Shown: positions 7,734-14,900 of the stretch, one piece after another
Layout: each line of letters begins with the position of its first letter
Numbering within the stretch: the stretch's first letter is position 1
Assembly (NCBI GenBank): GCA_016763255.1
Contig: JAESUA010000249.1
Span: 1 to 20,610 of the forward strand
Length of the DNA stretch: 20,610 nucleotides
Direction of reading: 5' to 3'
From: Magnetovibrio sp.
Lineage (GTDB): Bacteria > Pseudomonadota > Alphaproteobacteria > Rhodospirillales > Magnetovibrionaceae
Position numbers and translations under genes: made by a program
Notes under the pieces: model-generated
What the model saw: only the letters and a program-made list of their open reading frames with translations
The model's database searches: none
What the model was told of the DNA's origin: nothing

Positions 7734-9155
7734 ATGGGCCACTTTCTTATATCCGCCGCACATAAGTCTTCGGGCAAAACCATGGTTAGCACCGGGCTGA
7801 TCCGGGCTTTGAGCTTGCGCGGACGAACCGTCGCGGCGTTTAAAAAAGGCCCCGACTATATTGACCCCAAATGGTTGGGAGAAGCCGCAGGACGACCTTG
7901 TCTCAACTTGGATTTTCACACTCAATCTAATGATGAGATCAAAACCCTGTTTGCCCAACATGCCAGTCAAGTCGACATCGCCATCATCGAAGGCAACAAG
8001 GGTCTGCATGACGGGGTGAATGTGGACGGCAGCAATTCCAACGCTGCACTGGCCAAAATGTTGGGCACACCGGTGATTTTGGTGGTCGATGTTTCGGGCA
8101 TCACGCGCGGCATCGCTCCGCTGCTAAAAGGCTACGAGGTGTTCGACCCTGAGGTCAACATCGCCGGTGTGATCCTCAACAAGGTGATGGGTCCGCGCCA
8201 TGAAGAAAAACTCATCGCCGCAGTTGAACGTTACACCAACATTCCGGTTCTTGGCGCAATCCGCCGCAATGCAAAATTAGGAGTCGATGAACGCCACATC
8301 GGCTTGATCCCCAGCAATGAGTTTCCAGCCGCACGTGCACGCATCGAAACCCTGGCCGAGCAAATCACCGAACAAGTCGATCTCGATAGAATCGAAGCCA
8401 TTGCGGCAACAGCCCCCGCCCTACCGGCCATCCGAACCGTCACCAGTGAAGGCGTGCGCCCCAACGTGCGCATCGCCATCGCCAAGGATGCGGCCTTCGG
8501 TTTTTATTACGCTGACGATCTCGAGGCCCTGAAACGTGCCGGTGCACAGCTGGTATATTTCAATGCCTTGAAAGACGTCTACCTGCCAACCTGTGACGGC
8601 TTGTTTTTGGGTGGCGGCTTCCCGGAAACCCAAATGAAGAGGCTCGACGCCAATAAGAGCCTGAGAAACCGTATCAAAGCCGCCATCGAAGCAGGCCTGC
8701 CGACCTATGCCGAATGCGGCGGATTGATGTATCTCACCCGCTCCATCTCCTGGCACGAAGACCGCCATCAGATGGTTGGGGTGATTCCCGCAGACGCCAC
8801 CATGCATGCCCGGCCCCAGGGCAAGGGCTATGTGCAACTGTACCCCACGGACGACCATCCATGGAACACCACCCAAGAATCCTGCACGTTCGAAGGCGAT
8901 TACATCCCGGCCCACGAATTCCATCATTCGCGTCTTGAAAACATTGATGGTGAATTCACATACGCGTTCAAGGTTCTACGCGGGCAAGGCGTTGATGGCA
9001 GCGGGGACGGCATCGTGATGCACAACATGGTCGCCGGTTACGCCCATTTGCGCGACACCAGCCGCTGCCGTTGGGCCAAAGCCTTCACGGCCTTTGTGCG
9101 ACAGAAAAAACAAGAAAGAAACGGTGCCGCATCACCGGCCCAAATCGCCGGTTGA
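7734..9155 (+). CDS. dsrN: DsrN, sirohaem amidase (CbiA/cobyrinate a,c-diamide synthase-like)
   Basis: This 473-residue glutamine-dependent amidase has an ATP-binding N-terminal domain with a P-loop-like AAHKSSGKT at 8-16. It also has a C-terminal class I glutamine amidotransferase domain with the nucleophile C328 in YAECGGLMYL (325-334) and histidines H395/H398 and H438. CbiA amidates cobyrinic acid. In dsr clusters the homologue DsrN is required to make sirohaem amide, the prosthetic group of DsrAB. Context decides between the two: no cobalamin genes are present, and the dsr operon and sirohaem genes flank it. The ATG at 7734 puts the ATP-binding motif right at the N-terminus, as in the family; an upstream in-frame start would overlap the preceding gene. 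Its ribosome-binding site is weak. Confidence 0.9.
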   Translation: MGHFLISAAHKSSGKTMVSTGLIRALSLRGRTVAAFKKGPDYIDPKWLGEAAGRPCLNLDFHTQSNDEIKTLFAQHASQVDIAIIEGNKGLHDGVNVDGSNSNAALAKMLGTPVILVVDVSGITRGIAPLLKGYEVFDPEVNIAGVILNKVMGPRHEEKLIAAVERYTNIPVLGAIRRNAKLGVDERHIGLIPSNEFPAARARIETLAEQITEQVDLDRIEAIAATAPALPAIRTVTSEGVRPNVRIAIAKDAAFGFYYADDLEALKRAGAQLVYFNALKDVYLPTCDGLFLGGGFPETQMKRLDANKSLRNRIKAAIEAGLPTYAECGGLMYLTRSISWHEDRHQMVGVIPADATMHARPQGKGYVQLYPTDDHPWNTTQESCTFEGDYIPAHEFHHSRLENIDGEFTYAFKVLRGQGVDGSGDGIVMHNMVAGYAHLRDTSRCRWAKAFTAFVRQKKQERNGAASPAQIAG

Positions 9156-9182
9156 GACGCCGCAAAATTTAAGGATACGACA

Positions 9183-9995
9183 GTGAGCAAAACGAAGAAC
9201 AAAACGGATGATGCCAGCGTATTCATCGTCGGTGCGGGCCCCGGCGATCCGGGACTTTTGACCCTTAAGGCCGCCGCATGCCTGAAAAAAGCTGACGTAG
9301 TGGTTTATGATCGCTTGGTGTCCGACGATATCTTGGCCATGGTGCCCGACAGTGCGGAAAAAATATTCGCCGGCAAAGCCGCACGCGATCACTTTATGCC
9401 CCAAGATGAAATCAATCAAACCCTGGTGGATTTGGCGCGCCTCGACAAAATCGTGGTGCGGCTTAAGGGTGGCGATCCGTTTATTTTCGGTCGTGGCAGC
9501 GAAGAAGCCATGTTCCTGGCCGAACACGACATCAACTTTGAGATCGTACCGGGCATCACCGCCAGTGCCGGCTGCGGTGCCTATGCGGGCATTCCTTTGA
9601 CCCACCGCGGCCTTGTCACCGGGGTGCGCTTTGTCACCGGGCATTGCCGCGACGGTCAACACCTGGATCTCAACTGGAAAAGCATGGCCGACCCCAACAC
9701 CACCTTGGTGATCTATATGGGTTTGATCAACATCCAGAAAATTTCTGACGAGCTGATCAAGGCCGGCCTGCCCGCCGACACCCCCGCAGCGGGGATCGAG
9801 CGCGGCACCACGCCAGATCGACGCACCATCATCACCACCTTGGACAAACTGCCCGCCTGTATCGAACGCGCCGAGCTCAAAGCCCCATCGCTGTTGATCA
9901 TCGGCAAAGTGGTGGAACTGTCCGATACCATTGCCTGGCACACCCACGCCCATGAATGCCTGATGGAAGAGGATGGCGTCGCCACCGATGCCTAA
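9183..9995 (+). CDS. Uroporphyrinogen-III C-methyltransferase (SUMT)
   Basis: This 270-residue SAM-dependent methyltransferase converts uroporphyrinogen III to precorrin-2, the first step towards sirohaem. Hallmarks are GAGPGDPGLLT (17-27), VRLKGGDPFIFGRG (92-105), PGITASAG (123-130) and IYMGL (177-181). It is the stand-alone form (CobA/NirE/SumT length) without the CysG-A dehydrogenase/ferrochelatase domain. The start is GTG at 9183 with AAGGAT about 9 nt upstream. It lies 27 bp after dsrN and overlaps the next gene. Its place between dsrN and a CbiX-like gene indicates sirohaem rather than cobalamin supply. The symbol cobA or sumT would fit; none is given because usage is inconsistent. Confidence 0.93.
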   Translation: MSKTKNKTDDASVFIVGAGPGDPGLLTLKAAACLKKADVVVYDRLVSDDILAMVPDSAEKIFAGKAARDHFMPQDEINQTLVDLARLDKIVVRLKGGDPFIFGRGSEEAMFLAEHDINFEIVPGITASAGCGAYAGIPLTHRGLVTGVRFVTGHCRDGQHLDLNWKSMADPNTTLVIYMGLINIQKISDELIKAGLPADTPAAGIERGTTPDRRTIITTLDKLPACIERAELKAPSLLIIGKVVELSDTIAWHTHAHECLMEEDGVATDA

Positions 9996-10830
9996 TGACA
10001 AAGACACCGTTATGGATTTCAGCCACGCCGGTCTATTGATCGCAGCGCATGGTTCGACCAGTGCACCTGGCGGACGCACCTCGTCGCGCAAGCTTGCCGA
10101 TACCATCCGTGCGCTCGACCTGTTTGGCGATGTGCGCGCTGGTTTTTTGACTCAAAAACCGTTCGTCAAAAATGTCCTCGATGACATGAAAGTGGCGGAA
10201 GTTTTTGTGGTACCGAATTTGGCCTGTGCGGGTTACGTCAGCTCCATCAAGTTACCGACTGCCTTATACCTCACCGGTGCCGTGACGGAACGCATCTCGC
10301 CCAACGGCCGCCAACGGGTTTACCTCACCGATCCGGTCGGCACCGATCCGGCGCTGGGCAAAACCATGGCGATCCGCATTGGTGCGACCATGCAAAACCT
10401 ATCCATGCCGCCCCAGGACACCTGTGTGGTGGTGATCGGCCACGGCTCGCAAAAAACCCGTGAATCGTTTGAACACACCCAACGCATCACCGCAGACATT
10501 TCGCGCCAGGGCTTAGATGTTGAAATCATTACCGCTTATTTGGAAGAACAGCCCTTCATCAAAGATTGGCGTAACCTCACCAACGCCAAAAACGTGGTGT
10601 TCGCGCCGTTTTTGATCTCCGACGGCTATCACGGTTCCAACGAAATTCCTCAGCACATCGGATTCGATGCCAAGGCCGAAGACTTCATCGCCAAGCTCAG
10701 CAGTATCGAGCCCAACGAACTGATCAGTGATGGCCGCCGCCTAATCTATCTGCCGCCCATCGGCGATGCTCCGGAAATGGCCGAACTCATCTTGAAGCGC
10801 GTGCGCGCGGCCCAAGCCCAATCCGCTTAA
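9973..10830 (+). CDS. Two-lobed CbiX/SirB-type sirohydrochlorin chelatase-like protein
   Basis: This 285-residue protein contains two CbiX-type lobes in tandem. The N-lobe begins LLIAAHGST (21-29, H26) and the C-lobe begins VVVIGHGSQKTRESF (152-166, H157). The C-lobe keeps the second metal-site histidine in SDGYHGSNEIP (H220). The matching N-lobe stretch CAGYVSSIKLP has V89 at that place. One functional site is therefore expected, as in long CbiX/SirB chelatases, which insert Fe(II) (or Co(II)) into sirohydrochlorin. Together with the upstream methyltransferase and dsrN it completes most of a sirohaem-amide route. The start is uncertain: ATG 9973 overlaps the preceding gene by 23 bp; ATG 9988 and ATG 10012 are in-frame alternatives. 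The 3' end overlaps the convergent transporter gene by 44 bp. The exact metal or substrate is not determined by sequence. Confidence 0.8.
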   Translation: MASPPMPNDKDTVMDFSHAGLLIAAHGSTSAPGGRTSSRKLADTIRALDLFGDVRAGFLTQKPFVKNVLDDMKVAEVFVVPNLACAGYVSSIKLPTALYLTGAVTERISPNGRQRVYLTDPVGTDPALGKTMAIRIGATMQNLSMPPQDTCVVVIGHGSQKTRESFEHTQRITADISRQGLDVEIITAYLEEQPFIKDWRNLTNAKNVVFAPFLISDGYHGSNEIPQHIGFDAKAEDFIAKLSSIEPNELISDGRRLIYLPPIGDAPEMAELILKRVRAAQAQSA

Positions 10831-11743
10831 GAATACGCCCGTCAATAACCGCCAAGCCGATAGCGATCAATGACATGCCAAGCAGGCTCTTGGTCTCCAA
10901 TGTTTCGTGGAGAAACGCCACCCCCAACATGATCGCGCTAACCGGCACCAACAAGGTCACCAACAAAACGTTGGTCGCCCCCGCGGTGGACAGGATGCGA
11001 AAATAAAGGATATAGGCCAAGGCGGTCGACAGCACCGCCAAGCCCACCAGCGCGGCCCAGGTATCCAGGCCGGGCATCGCCAGGGTCCATGGACGATCCA
11101 CCCATAAAGCCAAGGGAATCAGCATCATTGCCGACGCGCTCACTTGGCCAGTGGCGGTGTGCAGCGGCTTTACCCCCAGCGCCTTAAAGCGCCGACCGTA
11201 AACGCCTGCGAAGGCATAAGACAACGCCGCCCCCAAGATCGCCACCTGAGCGACAACATCTGATCCCACCCCCGCCAGAACCTCTGGCCCGATCATCACG
11301 CCAACGCCGCAAACGCCCGCGACAATGCCCACAAGGCGCGCGGGGCTCAGGCGCTCATCCGTGGTGAGGAAATGGGCCACAACCACGGCGAAAATCGGCG
11401 TGGTGGCATTCAAGATCGACGCCAATCCCGATGCAATGTGGCCTTGGCCCCAAACGATCAAACAAAATGGCACCACATTGTTGAGAAAGCCCATGGTGAG
11501 AAAGGCCCCCCACAGCTTGCCCCCGCCGGGCAGTGGATCTTTTCGAACCATCAAAACCAAATGCAACACCACGGCAGCCAAACCGACGCGCAACATAACG
11601 ATGGTGAACGGCGGCAAATCATCAACCATCACGCCGACAAAAAAGAACGAACCGCCCCACAATACCGAAAGTGTAAGCAGCATGGTCCATTCGAACATGG
11701 ACATATTGGTATTGATGTTAGTGGCGTTGGGCGACGTGCTCAT
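10787..11743 (-). CDS. EamA/DMT-superfamily membrane transporter
   Basis: This 318-residue polytopic protein has about ten hydrophobic helices in two halves, the two-times-five EamA arrangement. The first helix carries LSVLWGGSFFFVG, a typical EamA opening (W-G-x-x-F). Helix ends such as LNATTPIFAVVVAH and LLVTLLVPVSAIMLG match the family pattern in which a Pro sits in helix 4/9. Substrate cannot be predicted; family members export amino acids, nucleosides or other metabolites. The ATG at 11743 is chosen, with AGGA about 8 nt upstream; an in-frame TTG at 11782 would add 13 Gln-rich residues with no good ribosome-binding site. The last 44 bp overlap the 3' end of the convergent chelatase-like gene. 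It is separated from the upstream giant gene by a strong terminator, so it needs its own promoter, which I could not identify. Confidence 0.85.
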   Translation of the reverse strand: MSTSPNATNINTNMSMFEWTMLLTLSVLWGGSFFFVGVMVDDLPPFTIVMLRVGLAAVVLHLVLMVRKDPLPGGGKLWGAFLTMGFLNNVVPFCLIVWGQGHIASGLASILNATTPIFAVVVAHFLTTDERLSPARLVGIVAGVCGVGVMIGPEVLAGVGSDVVAQVAILGAALSYAFAGVYGRRFKALGVKPLHTATGQVSASAMMLIPLALWVDRPWTLAMPGLDTWAALVGLAVLSTALAYILYFRILSTAGATNVLLVTLLVPVSAIMLGVAFLHETLETKSLLGMSLIAIGLAVIDGRILKRIGLGPRARASR

Positions 11744-11821
11744 GGGGAGGTCCTGTTGTTGTTGTTTGAACAACCCTAGCAAGACCCGTTCGATCCGGCA
11801 TTCCGATTCTTGTCATGGTAC

Positions 11822-11857
11822 AAAAAAAGGGGGCGGTAACCTTGCGGTTACCGCCCC
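11822..11857 (-). terminator. Strong intrinsic terminator of the giant coiled-coil gene
   Basis: A perfect 12-bp stem pairs 11830-11841 (GGGGCGGTAACC) with 11846-11857 around a TTGC loop. On the - strand it is followed immediately by seven T (11822-11828 read as A on the + strand). Orientation and position fit termination of the gene ending at 11913. Confidence 0.88.
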
Positions 11858-11862
11858 AAGAT

Positions 11863-11884
11863 GGGCCCCCTAAATATGGGGCCC
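11863..11884. repeat. Second G/C-rich hairpin behind the giant gene
   Basis: GGGCCCC (11863-11869) pairs with GGGGCCC (11878-11884) around an 8-nt loop. There is no adjoining T-tract on either strand. It may be an auxiliary 3'-end structure for the giant gene's mRNA. Confidence 0.5.
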
Positions 11885-11912
11885 TCCCCCGAAAAGTATA
11901 AAAAAATTGGTT

Positions 11913-14900
11913 CTAGAGCTCTCGCCCCAGCGCCTTTGATAGTATCATATACAACTTTCCCATGTCTGACGATAAAAAAGTGTTCTCCAAGACGCCATCA
12001 TGGTCACGTTCACGCGCCTTATCCATCATGGAGCTGAATTCGCTAATATAACGCCCGACATAATCACGGAACTCACCATCTTCTTGATACACGGACTTAA
12101 TCGCTGACAGGGTATTTTTCTCTTTATATCCCAGCATCTTGCGAACAAAAATGCCCTTTTCGCCTTTGTTGAATCGACGCCAGTCGTCTTCGGTAATAGG
12201 CACCTCGACGGTACGTGCTAAGTCGACAGCAAGGGACTGTAATTTTTCGCTGATGAACGCGGAACGTCGCATAAAGTCTTCCACGTGGCCACGATCAAGA
12301 GTGGCATCAAGGTTTTGATTGAGGGCATTGGCCTTTTCCACCGCACTCAAAAGATCGCGCGTGCCTTGCTCAACCTTGGCGCTGGCACCATCCAGTTTCT
12401 GGCCCACGCTGTCGGTGGCACGCGTGAGTTCGGAGACGCCCTCACGCAGGGTTTTGTCCCAGGCCACCACCCGCGCCACGGACTGTTCGGTCACTGCGGC
12501 AACGTTTTTGCTTTGTTTGTCCAACGCATCGCCAAGTATTGCGGCGCCTTTTTCCGCACGGCCATACATGCGATTGAGTTCGCCCAACTGGCCCCTGGCC
12601 CGATCATGGGCGATGCTGAGGTGGTCGGTGACTTTTTCGGCGTCTTGCACAGAGTTTTTGGTTTGATGTTCCATCTGGTCGAGGAACACCCGAATTTTAT
12701 CGAGGCTGCCTTCGGTCAAGCGTGCCACATCATCGGTTCTACGATCCAGTGCGTCGCCCACCTGTCCCAACTTAGACAGCGCATCTTGCGACACCGCCAC
12801 CACTTCATGGCCTTGATGGCGCAGGGCATCCGCACTGCCTTCCAATTTGGCCGTAGCTTGGCTGGAGGCCGAACTGAGTTCGCCCAAATGTTGGCGCAAA
12901 TTTTCGCCTGCGGTGCCCAAATTGCGCACCGTATCATCGGACATGCGGTTCATTTCACCCGCAGAACGCTGGATTAAATCGTTAACGCGTTCCACCTCAC
13001 CCGCCGCACGTTCCGACGCCGCCCCCAAATCAGACGTTTGATGATGAAAGGCATTGGTCACCCGATCGATCAACTTGGCGGCTTTATCGACGGTTTGATT
13101 GACGCCATGAACTTCTTCATTCAGGCGCTCACCAACTTCACCCAATTTATTTGCGGCACGATCAGAGACCTCCATAAGCCCCGTTGCTTGGTTATGCATA
13201 TCATCCGAAAATGTGCGGATATGGTCCGACGCATGGGTGTAGGCATGGGTTAAGTCTTCGGAACGGCGCGATAATAAGCCACCAATATCTTCCAAGCGCT
13301 CACCAGCATGATCTAGGGCCACATCCAAATCCGTGGTGTGGCGGTGAAAGGTGTCGGAGATACCATTCAAGCGATCACCGGCGGCTTCGGAAACGCGGGC
13401 GGCTTCGGCTGCGCGTTCGGCCAAACGGCGGCTGATGCTTTCCAATTCACGTTCCGCACTTTCGGTGCGTTGCGCAACAACACGTTCGCTATCGCTCACG
13501 GCATCGGTGACCTGACGCACACGGGCCACCGAATCATCGGCCGTATTTTGCAGGCTGAATGCGCTTTCTTTGAGCTTTTCGCCGGTTTCAAGCAAGCGAT
13601 CCGTGGCTTGGTTCCCCAAATCATCCAATTCACGCGCGTGCTCTTTGATGTTTTCCCCCATCACATCAATGCGTTCAGCCGCTTGTTTGGAGGCATCGGT
13701 CAGACCTGCGGTTTGACGGTGCAGCGCGTCAGACACCAGCGAGATCAAGCGTGCGGCCCGATCCGAAGCCGAGCCCACTTCACGCGAACGTTCCATCAAG
13801 GCCGAGGTGGCCTTATCCACATCATCCACCGCCAAAGAGGTCACCCGCGATACGCTTTCGGTTTGGCCTTCCAGGGTCCGGCTGACGTTATCAAGACGAT
13901 CTGTGGCTTCATCGGAGCTTTCCATCAGATTGCTCAGGCTCTGGCGCACCGCATCGCCCAATTCACGCAGGCGGTTTTCGGCCCGATCCGAGACATCCTC
14001 CAGCACGTCCGTGCGATCGCTTAAGTCTTCAGATGCCTTGGTCACCAGTTTACCGGTGCGCGCCGCAACGTAGACCATATGCTCTGAACGTTTTTGCAGT
14101 TCATCACCGGCATCGGACAATTTACCGGTGGCGTTGTCTGCGACCCCCTCCAACACCCGGGTGCGGTCCTGTACGATATCGCCTAACTCAGAGATCGAAC
14201 CCACCGCATCAGCTGAAACCTCTTTGAAGTCATGAAGATGATTGCGGAAATTTTCTGTCACTTGGGCGGTGCGCTCGGACGAGGTGTTGAGCCCATCGAG
14301 GCCTTCTTTCATGGCGCGGGTTGAGATGGCGATGGAGCTGGCCCCAGAATGTGCACTGGCATGAATGCGCTGGGCACCTTCTTCCATGATGCGAGCGGCT
14401 TCGCCAAGCGCGCTCTGGGCATTGGCCGATACACCATCAAGTTCCGCCGATCCTCCTTGAAGACGGGCGGTCACCTCGTCAATACGTTCCAGGCTGTTCT
14501 GGGTCGCATCCTTGATGTTTTGTGTTTGCAGTTTGATCGCGTCACCGGCGTTCAAAACACGGGTTTCGGCATCGTCGCCTGCCACACCCAGCTCATCGGA
14601 GCGCGCTTGTAATGATTTGCCCACCGTTTCCACTTGATCCAGGGCTTTGGCGGAAATATGGCTCAAGTCCATCGAGGTTTTGCGCAACAATTCACGCACC
14701 TGGGCGGTATGGTCGGCAGCATTTTGCGAGGAGCCGACCAAGGATTTGGCTTCGGCTTGGAACGCTTCACCGGCGGCCTTCATACGCAGCGCAACCAAAT
14801 CGGACGCAGCCACCAACTCATGGGCTTGCTCACCCATGGTTTCGGACATCGATTTGACTTTAGCGGCGACGTTGTCGGCGGTGGAGTTCAGCGCGAGAGT

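Noticed and set aside
7734..9155. Annotating this gene as cobyrinate a,c-diamide synthase of cobalamin synthesis
   Set aside because: Sequence alone allows it, but no other cobalamin genes are present and the gene sits between dsr genes and sirohaem genes, the position of dsrN.
9132..10106. A 324-codon - strand frame opposite the methyltransferase gene
   Set aside because: Antisense shadow; the + strand protein has all SUMT motifs.
11744..11782. TTG-initiated N-terminal extension of the EamA transporter
   Set aside because: It adds a Gln-rich stretch without a ribosome-binding site; ATG 11743 has one and gives a normal family N-terminus.
12285..14024. Several + strand frames of up to 230 codons opposite the giant repeat gene
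   Set aside because: They are mirror images of the 75-bp repeat; their apparent repeats of Phe/Ala/His/Gly follow the coding strand. The coding strand has membrane helices, a strict 25-residue register and a terminator in the right orientation.
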